Shown here: in pieces, positions 1 through 10,192 of the stretch | Numbering within the stretch: the first letter of the stretch is position 1 | Layout: every line of letters starts with the position of its first letter | Source: Candidatus Muproteobacteria bacterium | GTDB lineage: Bacteria > Pseudomonadota > Gammaproteobacteria > Acidiferrobacterales > Sulfurifustaceae | DNA length: 63,617 nt | Assembly (NCBI GenBank): GCA_027449605.1 | Contig: DAIDLH010000092.1 | Location: 1-63,617 of the forward strand | Reading direction: 5' to 3' | Notes under the pieces: model-generated | Databases searched by the model: none | Seen by the model: only the letters and a program-made list of their open reading frames with translations | Told to the model about the DNA's origin: nothing | Made by a program: the position numbers and the translations under genes

Positions 1-110
1 GGCAACGTCGGCTCCTGGTTCGTTGGGAGTACTACGCTCAAAATTTTCTCGGCTTTGTCCAACTGGCGGCCATGGTTATTCTGCTGAAGCAATTTTGAGA
101 TAGGTTCTAA
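1..110 (+). mobile_element. Right end of an IS5-family insertion sequence
   Basis: The first 106 bases are the right end of an insertion sequence that continues outside the window. They contain the end of a transposase gene (3-98) and then the terminal inverted repeat AATTTTGAGATAGGTT (91-106), followed by CTAA (107-110) as the probable target duplication. The same end sequence, AACCTATCTCAAAAT on the other strand, bounds three 118-bp non-coding elements at 27703, 35146 and 44653. The IS is therefore the likely autonomous relative of that family. The YTAR-type target agrees with IS5-group behaviour. The left end and most of the transposase are not visible. Confidence 0.75.
3..98 (+). CDS. IS5-family transposase, C-terminal fragment
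   Basis: Only the last 31 codons are inside the window. They read ...RRLLVRWEYYAQNFLGF... and end in a hydrophobic segment and TGA. This matches the usual C-terminus of IS5-family DDE transposases, where an LLVRWE-like motif is followed by a 'NYLAFLHLA'-like helix. The stop codon lies inside the terminal inverted repeat, as is common in compact insertion sequences. The catalytic DDE core is outside the window. The gene runs against the hypothetical gene at 76-585 and overlaps its 3' end. Confidence 0.75.
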   Translation, partial: QRRLLVRWEYYAQNFLGFVQLAAMVILLKQF

Positions 111-585
111 AAAGCTTGTCGCCTTTCGGCAGCGACGAAGCGTTTGTGTACAATTCTGTGCGCGCTCGATCCAAACGCTTAATCAAATCGATTAGTTTTG
201 GGCCGGCCCAAGTATGGAAGGATTGATCTTTTATTAGAGTATTCATTTCCTCCGAGGAAACCGGGTATTGTGCGATTTCCTCGAATTCGACACCCTCGAT
301 GGCAGAGCGCTTTCCGCCATATAAGAATCCGACCACCTTCCCAAGCCACCCAAGTTCTTGAGTTGGATATTTCCCTTCTTTTACAGCGTAGAAATACCCA
401 GAGCCGCACACACTTTCGGCCATTTCGAATGCTGTGTATCCTTCTGGAACGTGATCGAAAATCTCGGACTCACCGGCTGCTCTTGCTGTCTCGACAACCA
501 CGGGAACAGACAAAACGTTTACGGCTGCAGCAAGCGCAATTCCTGCCAAGGTATTCATTGCATGTGTCTTGTTTCTATGGCGCAT
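76..585 (-). CDS. Hypothetical exported protein with IS-altered C-terminus
   Basis: The product has 169 residues from the first ATG. A second ATG nine codons in (558) is the more natural start, because it directly precedes a typical signal peptide (MNTLAGIALAAAVNVLSVP, with a likely cleavage after TARAA). I do not recognise the mature domain. The last ten residues (RTYLKIASAE) are encoded by the terminal repeat and transposase end of the IS5-family element, so the original C-terminus was probably replaced by the insertion. Base composition is clearly less GC-rich than the core genes, which suggests acquisition. The protein may be non-functional or only slightly shortened. Confidence 0.55.
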   Translation of the reverse strand: MRHRNKTHAMNTLAGIALAAAVNVLSVPVVVETARAAGESEIFDHVPEGYTAFEMAESVCGSGYFYAVKEGKYPTQELGWLGKVVGFLYGGKRSAIEGVEFEEIAQYPVSSEEMNTLIKDQSFHTWAGPKLIDLIKRLDRARTELYTNASSLPKGDKLFRTYLKIASAE

Positions 586-938
586 AACTTAATTTAGATG
601 TCACTTTTTGACGTATAACTTGGACCGGTGACGTATAACCTGGCAATCATATGAGCCCATAAGTACATAACCAACAGGCATTTAGGCCACTTGTCTACAG
701 AGACAGGCAGTATTAACTGAACCGACAAACCCTGCAAGTCGATAGGGACGGGCTTAAGTTCTGGCATCGACGATATTTGAACGCGAAATACCGATGTTCA
801 TACGCCAGGCCCGAACGGCTGAAATGCTTCGGAAGCAGACACACATTTAAAATCGCACGCGCACAGAAATGACAGCCCGATGCACTTGCCGGGATCAAAT
901 CGTCGGCTAGGCTGAAGATATCGGCACAGGGAAGAACC
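586..938. other. Intergenic region without a recognisable gene
   Basis: These 353 bases separate the hypothetical gene on the minus strand from the exported protein at 939. They hold a 20-bp tandem direct repeat at 609-643 (listed separately). I see no tRNA, terminator hairpin or credible ORF; the antisense ORF that crosses this area is a shadow of the gene at 939. Confidence 0.5.
609..643. repeat. Direct repeat TGACGTATAAC, 20-bp period
   Basis: TGACGTATAACTTGG (609-623) and TGACGTATAACCTGG (629-643) differ at one base and are 20 bp apart, about two helical turns. Spacing of this kind is typical of tandem regulator binding sites. They lie upstream of the divergent genes at 585 and 939. No regulator can be assigned. 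Confidence 0.35.
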
Positions 939-1304
939 ATGCGTCTGGCACTATATATAGGAATCGCGACCGTCGTTGTCACGCTGAATGCCCAAGCGGC
1001 GAATGAACCAGCCACCGAAGCGAAACAGGCGCCGCTGCATTCCCGTCCGTATTCGGTGAAGTGCGTTGCAGCGGTCCAGGTCTGGGTCGAACTGGACGAC
1101 GGCAGTCTGCCGGCGCGCGAGGACGCGCGGGCCGAATCGAAAAAGCGGGTGCAACTCAAGCTGGTCGGCTCGGCGACTTCGCGCGGCGAGTCGGTGGTGT
1201 GCAGCTACGCTTCGCGCAGCCGCGACGTGACCACGTCCTATTACACGCGCTGCATCGATCCGCGCAAGGAACGCGGTACGCGGCATACCTATATATGCCG
1301 GTGA
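939..1304 (+). CDS. Small hypothetical exported protein
   Basis: The product has 121 residues with an N-terminal hydrophobic signal (about residues 3-20, ending LNAQAA). The mature part is basic with three cysteines (VKCVAA, VVCSYA, TRCIDP) and a fourth near the end (YICR), so it could form two disulphides in the periplasm. An AGGGAAGA-like Shine-Dalgarno sequence precedes the ATG. I do not recognise a family. The gene converges on uup with only nine bases between stop codons. Confidence 0.6.
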   Translation: MRLALYIGIATVVVTLNAQAANEPATEAKQAPLHSRPYSVKCVAAVQVWVELDDGSLPAREDARAESKKRVQLKLVGSATSRGESVVCSYASRSRDVTTSYYTRCIDPRKERGTRHTYICR

Positions 1305-1313
1305 CGGCGTGGG

Positions 1314-3224
1314 TTATCCACCCGCGGCTTTCCCCCGCGACTCGAGTTCTTCCCACCGCGCATAGCCGGTTTCCAGTTCTTGCATGATCGTCGCCAGTCG
1401 TGCCAGCGTGGCCGTGATTTCACCCGCGGCCTGCTGGTAGAACGCAGGATTGCTGACGGCGGTTTGCAGCCGCTCTTGCTCGGCTTCGAGCGATTCGATT
1501 TTTCCCGGCAGCGATTCCAGCTCGCGCTGCTCCTTGTACGAGAGCTTGCGCGGTCCGGCACGCGCGGGTTCCGGCGCGGTGGCGGGCTGGCCGGCTTTGA
1601 CGGACGATGCGGATTCGGGCGCGGGCCGGTTCCGTCGCTGCCGCAGCCAGTCGCTGTAACCGCCGACGTATTCGCCGATCCGCCCGCCGCCTTCGAACAC
1701 CAGCGTGCTGGTGACGGCGTTGTCCAGAAACACGCGGTCGTGACTCACCAGCAGCAGCGTGCCCTGATAGGCGAGCAGCAGTTCTTCCAGTAATTCGAGC
1801 GTTTCCACGTCGAGGTCGTTGGTCGGCTCGTCCATCACCAGCAGGTTCGCCGGCCGCGCGAACAAGCGCGCGAGCATGAGCCGGTTGCGCTCGCCGCCGG
1901 AGAGCGTGCTCACCGGCGAGCGCAGTCGTTCCGCGGGAAACAGGAAATCCTGCAAATAGCCGGCGACGTGACGGCTCTGGCCGTTGATCGTCACCGTCTG
2001 ACTGCCTTCGCCGACGCTGTCCATCACCGTGGCGTCCGGGTCGAGCTGCTCGCGCTGCTGATCGAAATAAGCGACTTGCAGCTTGGTGCCGCGGCGCAGT
2101 TGTCCGCGCGTCGGCGGCAACTCACCCAGCAGCAGCTTGATCAGCGTGGACTTGCCGGCGCCGTTCGGGCCGACGATGCCGACGCGGTCGCCGCGCATGA
2201 TGCGCGCCGAAAAATCTTTTATCACCGCAGTGTCGCCGAAGCTGAAGTCGACGTTCCTGGCCTCGAACACCAGCTGACCGGATTGTTCGCCCTCTTCCAG
2301 TTTCAGCGTCGCCTTGCCCGCGCGCTCGATGCGCTGACGGCGTTTCTCGCGCAGCGCTTCGAGCGCGCGCACCCGGCCCTCGTTGCGCGTGCGCCGCGCC
2401 TTGACGCCCTGGCGTATCCACGCTTCCTCCTGCGACAGCTTCTTGTCGAACAGCGCGTCGTGCTGCGTTTCCGTCGCGAGTTGCGCCTGCTTGCGGCGCA
2501 GGTAGTCGTCGTAGCCGCCGGGCCAGGAGGTGAGCGCGCCGCGGTCGAGTTCGACGATGCGCGTGGCGAGACGCTTCAGGAACGCGCGGTCGTGGCTGAC
2601 GAACAGCAGCGCGCCGGGAAAATCCACGAGAAATTCCTCGATCCAGGTGATGGCCTCGATGTCCAGATGGTTGGTCGGCTCGTCGAGCAGCAGCAAATCC
2701 GGTTCGCACACCAGGGCGCGCGCCAGCATCGCGCGCCGCCGCCAGCCGCCGGAGAGCGCGTGCAGGCGGACGTCGCCGTCCAGATTCAGACGCGAGAGCA
2801 CCGTCTCGACGCGCTGCTCCAGGCGCCAGCCGTCGCCGGCTTCGAGCTCGTGCTGACACTGCGCCAGCCGCTGCGCCAGCGCCGGTGTCGGCGCGTGCGC
2901 GAGCTCCACGGCGATATGATGGTATTGTGAAATCAGCCGCCCGAGTCCGGCCAGCCCGCCGGCGACGATGTCGAACACGGTCTCGTCGCTGTCGACGCCG
3001 ACTTCCTGCGCCAGGTGCGCGACGCGCGTGCCGGGGCGGATCCAGACCTCGCCGTCGTCGGGAACCGCTTCGCCGCTCAGCAGGCGGAGCAGCGACGATT
3101 TGCCTTCGCCGTTGCGCCCCACGAGACACACCCGCTCGCCGCGGCGGATTTCGAGCCGGGCGTGGTCCAGCAGCGGACGATGGCCATAAGCCAGGGAAAC
3201 CTTGTCGAGGCGCAGCAGCGGCAT
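1314..3224 (-). CDS. uup: ABC-F ATPase Uup
   Basis: This 636-residue cytoplasmic protein has two ABC ATPase domains and no membrane segments. Domain 1 has Walker A GRNGEGKS at 36-43, signature LSGG near 158 and Walker B with DEPTNHLD near 182. Domain 2 has GPNGAGKST near 350, LSGGERNR near 442 and DEPTNDLD near 465. The C-terminal 75 residues form a charged coiled coil (from SYKEQRELESL), the feature that separates Uup from EttA and other ABC-F proteins. Uup is linked to ribosome or branched-DNA associated functions and suppresses precise excision of transposons in E. coli. It is transcribed alone. Confidence 0.9.
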   Translation of the reverse strand: MPLLRLDKVSLAYGHRPLLDHARLEIRRGERVCLVGRNGEGKSSLLRLLSGEAVPDDGEVWIRPGTRVAHLAQEVGVDSDETVFDIVAGGLAGLGRLISQYHHIAVELAHAPTPALAQRLAQCQHELEAGDGWRLEQRVETVLSRLNLDGDVRLHALSGGWRRRAMLARALVCEPDLLLLDEPTNHLDIEAITWIEEFLVDFPGALLFVSHDRAFLKRLATRIVELDRGALTSWPGGYDDYLRRKQAQLATETQHDALFDKKLSQEEAWIRQGVKARRTRNEGRVRALEALREKRRQRIERAGKATLKLEEGEQSGQLVFEARNVDFSFGDTAVIKDFSARIMRGDRVGIVGPNGAGKSTLIKLLLGELPPTRGQLRRGTKLQVAYFDQQREQLDPDATVMDSVGEGSQTVTINGQSRHVAGYLQDFLFPAERLRSPVSTLSGGERNRLMLARLFARPANLLVMDEPTNDLDVETLELLEELLLAYQGTLLLVSHDRVFLDNAVTSTLVFEGGGRIGEYVGGYSDWLRQRRNRPAPESASSVKAGQPATAPEPARAGPRKLSYKEQRELESLPGKIESLEAEQERLQTAVSNPAFYQQAAGEITATLARLATIMQELETGYARWEELESRGKAAGG

Positions 3225-3336
3225 GGATTATTGTTTCGGGCGCGGTCGGGTTCGAAGCGCGATCATTATAACGTCCGCGCGCGAAACCCGCGCTGAAAGC
3301 TTCAGAGTGCCCAACAAAATGAACGCCGGCACGAAA

Positions 3337-3429
3337 CTCCCTCTCCCTCTGGGAGAGGGCGATCTTATTTTGTAAGCGTTTGTTCTTTTATATCCCCCTC
3401 ATTCTAACCTTCTCCCGGAGGGAGAAGGG
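3337..3429. repeat. Dispersed REP-like palindromic element, copy 1
   Basis: Two short palindromes, CCCTCTCCCTCTGGGAGAGGG and CTTCTCCCGGAGGGAGAAG, are joined by a conserved spacer (CGATCTTATTTTGTAAGCG...). Nearly the same arrangement occurs at 11790-11895, and single palindromes of this family occur inside the methyltransferase gene at 18092 and 19563. Here it sits between the convergent-to-tandem minus genes uup and the methyltransferase and may fold into transcript hairpins. Confidence 0.75.
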
Positions 3430-3470
3430 ACCCAGCGAGATATTACGGTGCGCACTGCTTACCATTCCTC

Positions 3471-4256
3471 TCAATAAGACGAAGGTTTCCTGGCCCGGTG
3501 AAATCCGATCATCCCGCGCAGCAGGGTCTTGCTCGACACGTCTTCGAATCCCAGCTGCCGCAGCAGCTGCGACAGCTCCTCGGCCGAGTAGAACAGGCTC
3601 AGGGTTTCGATGAAATATTTCTTGCAGTTGCGCGCCGCGGCGTTGCTCTGGAACAGCACCGCCGTCACCGACAGGCTGACGCGCAGGTAGGCGTAATACA
3701 TCCGCTCCACCAGCCGGCTGCCGGGGCGCAGCATGTCGCAGTGATAAAAATGCCCGCCCGGTTTCAGTACGCGCCGGATTTCCCGGACCACGTCCATGAT
3801 GCGCAGATGCCGCGACGCCCATTGCAGCGTCACGACGTCGAAATGATTGTCCGGGAACGGCAGCTTGTGCACGTCGCCGATGATGCTCTCGATGCGAAAG
3901 CCTTCCTGCTCGGCGCGGCGGCGGCCGACTTCCTGCATCGCCGCGCTGCGGTCCATGGCGGTCACCTGGAGATCGGGCTGCTTGCGCAGCATCGCCAATC
4001 CGACCGCGTTGGTGCCAGCGCAGACATCCAGCGCCTTCTGTCCGCCTTGCAGTTCGATGGTCGCGAGAAAACTGTCGCGGAAGTAGTTCCACATCCCGAG
4101 GCTCGCGACGTGATTGGCGCGGTCGTAATACTTCGCCACGTCGGCGAACACGTCGTTCAATTCCTCGGTCCATACCTGCTTGAACAGCTTCTCCCGCGTG
4201 TTCTCCCGGTCTGAAAAGTGCAATGACCCTTGCAGGGCGCGCTCGCCATTTGCCAT
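3471..4256 (-). CDS. UbiE/COQ5-family SAM-dependent methyltransferase
   Basis: This 261-residue protein has a class I methyltransferase fold. The N-terminal segment FADVAKYYDRANHVASLG resembles the UbiE/MenG opening 'YD.AN...SLG'. Motif I is LDVCAGTNAVG, the acidic ribose-binding residue lies in TAMDRS, and a UbiE-like post-motif LKPGGHFYHCDM follows. UbiE methylates the quinone ring in ubiquinone and menaquinone synthesis, but this sequence is diverged (CAGT in place of the usual GTGD) and no quinone genes adjoin it. The substrate is therefore uncertain. It may act on a quinone or another small lipid-like molecule. Confidence 0.7.
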   Translation of the reverse strand: MANGERALQGSLHFSDRENTREKLFKQVWTEELNDVFADVAKYYDRANHVASLGMWNYFRDSFLATIELQGGQKALDVCAGTNAVGLAMLRKQPDLQVTAMDRSAAMQEVGRRRAEQEGFRIESIIGDVHKLPFPDNHFDVVTLQWASRHLRIMDVVREIRRVLKPGGHFYHCDMLRPGSRLVERMYYAYLRVSLSVTAVLFQSNAAARNCKKYFIETLSLFYSAEELSQLLRQLGFEDVSSKTLLRGMIGFHRARKPSSY

Positions 4257-4434
4257 GTGTGCCTCGTTGTCGGTTATTTTCGGGAAGCCCGATGCATTCC
4301 TTGTAACGGAAAACCGTCCGGCGCGGCCTTGCGCCAGATCAAACTTTCGCGGTCCGGAACGATATTATGTGTGCGAACGTGACGGCGAGGGAAGGCATGC
4401 CGCCCGGTGTCGGGTTTTCAGCGTATGGCGGGGC

Positions 4435-4719
4435 TCAGGGAACGATTTTCACGCCGTGCCAGAAAGCGATGTAATCCCGAAGGTGGCGCGCCTCGTGCTT
4501 GGGCTGCGGATAATACCAGGCAGCGCCGCAATTTACCTTGCCGTCGACGAGAACGTCGTAATAACTCGCCACGCCTTTCCAGTGACAGACGCTGCGCTTG
4601 TCGGTCGGGCGCAGGTGTTCGCGCTTCACCGCCTCGGGCGGGAAATAATAATTTCCTTCAACGATTTGGCAGGCGTCGCTTTCCGCCAGCACCGCGCCGT
4701 TCCACATTGCCTTGGGCAT
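4435..4719 (-). CDS. DUF427 family protein
   Basis: The start is set by a strong GGAAGG Shine-Dalgarno six bases before the ATG at 4719, giving 94 residues. A longer frame exists upstream but lacks this support. The sequence MWNGAVLAES, EGNYYFPPEAV, HWKGVASYYDV and AAWYYPQP follows the DUF427 pattern along its whole length. DUF427 proteins form a small beta-rich fold of unknown activity and often stand next to redox or thiol genes. The gene is divergent from egtB with about 100 bases between them. Confidence 0.85.
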   Translation of the reverse strand: MPKAMWNGAVLAESDACQIVEGNYYFPPEAVKREHLRPTDKRSVCHWKGVASYYDVLVDGKVNCGAAWYYPQPKHEARHLRDYIAFWHGVKIVP

Positions 4720-4826
4720 GAGCAACCTTCCGATATCTGCGGATATTTCCGTATGACCGGAGATCCAAGTTTGCATTCCCTCGCGGGTATGTTTCAATGT
4801 TGTTTCGTAAAGCTGGGAGCAACGGG

Positions 4827-6131
4827 ATGATGCTCGTCCGCGGCAGTTCACAGGCCCGGGACACGGCGCGCGGGAATTCTGTCTCACGGGAAGCGTTGGC
4901 GCAGCGCTACGGCGCGGTGCGGCGCGCGAGCGAAGCGCTCAGCCGGCCGCTCGCGCCCGACGATTACGGGCTGCAGGCGATGCCCGACGCAAGCCCCGCA
5001 AAATGGCATCTCGCGCACACCAGCTGGTTCTTCGAAACTTTCCTGCTCAAACCTTTTCTCCCCGGCTATCGTCCGTTTCACCCGCGGTTCGAACATCTGT
5101 TCAACTCCTATTATGAGCAGGTCGGCGCGCCGTTTCCGCGCCCGAATCGCGGGCTGCTCTCGCGACCCACGGTGGACGAGGTGCTCCGCTACCGCGCGCA
5201 GGTGGACGAGGCGATGGCCGCGCTGCTCGCGACGGTCGAAGAACGACATTGGACCGAGGTCGCGGCGCGCACCGTGCTCGGCTGTCATCACGAGGAACAG
5301 CATCAGGAATTGTTCCTGACCGACATCAAATACAACTTCTCCGTCAATCCGCTCCAACCGGCCTACCGCGAAGACCTGCCCGCCGCGGCTCCCGGCGCGG
5401 GCACGGCGCTGAACTGGATCGCGCAGCCGGGCGGCACGGCGGAGATCGGCCACGTCGGCGACGGCTTCGCGTTCGACAATGAAACCCCGCGCCATCGCAC
5501 GCTGCTCGCGCCGCACGCATTGGCCGCGCGCCTCGTCACCAGCGGCGAGTATCTCGAGTTCATCGAGGCCGGCGGCTATCGGCGTCCCGAGTTCTGGCTC
5601 GCGGACGGTTTTCGCGCGGCGCGCGAGCACCGGTGGCAAGCGCCGCTCTATTGGGAGAAAAGCGACAGACGCTGGTGGTCGTTCACGCTCGCGGGCCGGC
5701 GGCCGCTGAACGAACACGAACCGGTGTGCCACGTGAGTTTCTACGAGGCCGACGCCTACGCGCGCTGGGCCGGCAAACGCCTGCCGACCGAGGCGGAGTG
5801 GGAAGCCGCCGCGCAGCGACAACGCGTGCAGGGCAATCTGCGCGAGTCGGGCCGGCTGCACCCGGCGCCGGCGTCGCCCGGCGACGAACCGGCGCAGTTT
5901 TTCGGCGACGCGTGGGAGTGGACCGCCAGCCCGTATACGCCCTACCCCGGCTACCGCGCGGCGGCCGGCGCGCTCGGCGAGTACAACGGCAAGTTCATGG
6001 TGAACCAGCTGGTGCTGCGCGGCGGTTCCTGCGTCACGCCCGCGGATCACGTGCGCGCGAGTTACCGCAACTTCTTCTACCCCGCCGATCGCTGGCAGTT
6101 CTCCGGCATCCGCCTGGCCGACGACCGATGA
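4827..6131 (+). CDS. egtB: Ergothioneine biosynthesis protein EgtB (iron sulfoxide synthase)
   Basis: EgtB joins a thiol (gamma-glutamylcysteine or cysteine) to hercynine with oxygen at a mononuclear iron. An N-terminal DinB-like domain carries the iron-binding histidines: WHLAHTSWFFE, then HHEEQHQELF. The C-terminal part is a formylglycine-generating-enzyme-like domain (HVSFYEADAYARWAGKRLPT, DAWEWTASPY, LRGGSC, RASYRNFF). I chose the ATG at 4827 after GGGAGC; an in-frame ATG at 4797 would add ten residues. The stop overlaps the start of egtD in an ATGA. No egtA or egtC is present, so the pair resembles the two-gene EgtB-EgtD arrangement that may use cysteine directly. Confidence 0.88.
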   Translation: MMLVRGSSQARDTARGNSVSREALAQRYGAVRRASEALSRPLAPDDYGLQAMPDASPAKWHLAHTSWFFETFLLKPFLPGYRPFHPRFEHLFNSYYEQVGAPFPRPNRGLLSRPTVDEVLRYRAQVDEAMAALLATVEERHWTEVAARTVLGCHHEEQHQELFLTDIKYNFSVNPLQPAYREDLPAAAPGAGTALNWIAQPGGTAEIGHVGDGFAFDNETPRHRTLLAPHALAARLVTSGEYLEFIEAGGYRRPEFWLADGFRAAREHRWQAPLYWEKSDRRWWSFTLAGRRPLNEHEPVCHVSFYEADAYARWAGKRLPTEAEWEAAAQRQRVQGNLRESGRLHPAPASPGDEPAQFFGDAWEWTASPYTPYPGYRAAAGALGEYNGKFMVNQLVLRGGSCVTPADHVRASYRNFFYPADRWQFSGIRLADDR

Positions 6132-7111
6132 ACCTGCGCGCCATCCGCTTTTACGACGATCACCCGTCGCCCGCGACCTTGCAGGAGGAAGTGCTGCGCG
6201 GACTGGCGTCGCGCCCCAGATGCATCGCGCCGAAATTCTTCTACGACGAGCGCGGCTCGCGGCTGTTCGACGCCATCTGCGAACTGCCGGAGTACTATCT
6301 CACGCGCACCGAGATGGGCATACTCGAAAGCTGCGCACAGGAAGTGGCGCGGGCCGCCGGCCCCGACTGCACCCTGATCGAGCTCGGCAGCGGCGCGAGC
6401 AAAAAAATCCGCCTGCTGCTCGAAACGCTGCGACCGCGCCACTACCTCGGCGTCGACATCTCGCGCGAGTTCCTGCGCGAGTCGGTGCAGCGCCTGGCGC
6501 GCGACTATCCGTGGCTCGAGGTGCACGCCGCCTGCGCCGATTTCGCCCACGACTTCGATCTGCCGGCGACCGGCGATGCCGGCCGCCGGCTGGTATTCTT
6601 CCCGGGCTCGACCATCGGCAACTTCGAACCGTGGGATGCGCTCGCGTTTCTGCAACGCGTGCGCCGTCTGGTACAGCCGGACGGCGCGCTGCTGATCGGC
6701 GTGGACCTGAAGAAAGACCCGCGACTGCTGCACGCCGCCTACAACGACAGCCAGGGCGTCACCGCGGCATTCAACCTCAATCTGCTCGAGCGCCTGCGCG
6801 CCGATCTCGGCGCGGAACTCGATCCGCGAAATTTCCGGCACCGCGCGTTCTACGACGCGGTTCGCGGCCGGATCGAAATGCACCTCGTCAGCCGCCGCGC
6901 GCAGACGATCCGCGTGCTCGGGCGGGCGTTTCATTTCGAGCCGGGGGAAAGCATCCACACGGAGAATTCGTACAAGTATTCGATCGCGGAATTTCACGCG
7001 CTCGCGCGGCGCGCCGGGTTGCGGCCGCGCCAGGTGTGGCTGGACGCGGCGCATCTTTTCAGCGTCCATTACCTCGGCGTCATCGTCCGCTCGCGTCCGC
7101 GCACGACCTGA
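6128..7111 (+). CDS. egtD: L-histidine N-alpha-methyltransferase EgtD
   Basis: EgtD trimethylates histidine to hercynine with S-adenosylmethionine, the first step of ergothioneine synthesis. The 327-residue protein opens with PKFFYDERGSRLFDAI and YYLTRTE, then has motif I IELGSGASKKI, FFPGSTIGNFEP and YNDSQGVTAAFNLN, all typical of EgtD (DUF2260). The start overlaps the egtB stop (ATGA), so the two proteins are translationally coupled. A stretch of 45 bases separates it from the next gene, so co-transcription is possible but not required. Confidence 0.92.
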   Translation: MNLRAIRFYDDHPSPATLQEEVLRGLASRPRCIAPKFFYDERGSRLFDAICELPEYYLTRTEMGILESCAQEVARAAGPDCTLIELGSGASKKIRLLLETLRPRHYLGVDISREFLRESVQRLARDYPWLEVHAACADFAHDFDLPATGDAGRRLVFFPGSTIGNFEPWDALAFLQRVRRLVQPDGALLIGVDLKKDPRLLHAAYNDSQGVTAAFNLNLLERLRADLGAELDPRNFRHRAFYDAVRGRIEMHLVSRRAQTIRVLGRAFHFEPGESIHTENSYKYSIAEFHALARRAGLRPRQVWLDAAHLFSVHYLGVIVRSRPRTT

Positions 7112-7156
7112 TACGTCGCTCGCGCACCGCGCGCGGAAGCGAACAAGGAGTCCGTC

Positions 7157-7570
7157 ATGCTCCGACAACCTGATTTTCGTCCGTTTGCGTTCGCCGTTAT
7201 TGCGCTGGGCGCGATACTCGACTTCGCCGCGGCCGTCGTGCCGTATTACGAAGCCGGCTACTTTCTGGACATGAAGGCGCTGCTCCTCGGCCTGACGCCG
7301 TATCTCGTCTACGGTCTGTTCACCGACGTGGTGCGCGGCTGGGCCCTGCTCATCGCCGGCACGCTGCTGTTCGGGATCGACCTGGGCGTGAAAATTCCCG
7401 AGCGCTTCGTGCATTACGACGGCTACGCCAGCGGCGTTGTTTACTGGGCGCCGCTCGTCGCGACCCTGATCGTCGTCGTGATTCTCGCGATCGGGGCGCG
7501 GAAAGAGCGACGCTGGAACGGGAAAACACCGGAAACGACGGAAACCAGGAAGGAGGCAAGTCATGGTTAA
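7157..7570 (+). CDS. Small integral membrane protein, unknown
   Basis: The 137-residue product has about four hydrophobic segments (near 9-27, 40-55, 60-78 and 96-113) and a charged C-terminal tail. AAGGAG precedes its ATG. I do not recognise the family. Its last eight bases overlap the start of the 2Fe-2S subunit gene, which suggests one transcript with the molybdenum hydroxylase, although its role there is unknown. Confidence 0.65.
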   Translation: MLRQPDFRPFAFAVIALGAILDFAAAVVPYYEAGYFLDMKALLLGLTPYLVYGLFTDVVRGWALLIAGTLLFGIDLGVKIPERFVHYDGYASGVVYWAPLVATLIVVVILAIGARKERRWNGKTPETTETRKEASHG

Positions 7571-8029
7571 CCTGATCATCAACGGAAAACGGCAGGAACT
7601 GGACGTGGCCGCCGACACGCCGCTGCTGTGGGTGTTGCGCGACCACCTCGGTCTCACCGGCACGAAATACGGTTGCGGCATCGCCGCCTGCGGCGCCTGC
7701 ACCGTGCTCGTCGACGGACAACCGGTGCGCAGCTGTATCACTCCCGCCGCGGCCGTCGGCGGCAAATCCATCACCACCATCGAAGGATTGTCGGCGGAAC
7801 ACCGGCATCCGGTGCAACGGGCGTGGATCGCCGCCGACGTTCCGCAGTGCGGCTACTGTCAGTCGGGCCAGATACTCTCGGCGGTGGCGCTGCTCAGCGC
7901 CAAACCCAAGCCCACCGATCGGGACATCGACGAGGCCATGAGCGGCGTGTTGTGCCGCTGCGGCACTTACACGCGCATCCGCAACGCCATCAAACACGCG
8001 TCGCGGCTGATGGCGAAGGGGGATGTGGC

Positions 8030-8033
<4 letters not shown>
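7563..8033 (+). CDS. Molybdenum hydroxylase, 2Fe-2S subunit (IorA-like)
   Basis: This 156-residue protein carries two 2Fe-2S clusters that pass electrons from the molybdopterin subunit. Cluster 1 is bound by the plant-ferredoxin motif [13 protein letters not shown] with a fourth cysteine in RSCITPA. Cluster 2 is bound by CGYCQSGQ and [11 protein letters not shown]. Length and order match isoquinoline 1-oxidoreductase alpha and aldehyde dehydrogenase small subunits of the xanthine oxidase family. An AGGAGG Shine-Dalgarno precedes the ATG. The gene overlaps the large-subunit gene by ATGA. The substrate cannot be read from the sequence. Confidence 0.88.
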
Positions 8034-10189
<2,156 letters not shown>

Positions 10190-10192
10190 GCC

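Noticed and set aside
3337..3429. The REP-like element as a rho-independent terminator
   Set aside because: The palindromes lack a T-run directly after the stem, and the same sequence recurs in other positions, including inside a gene.
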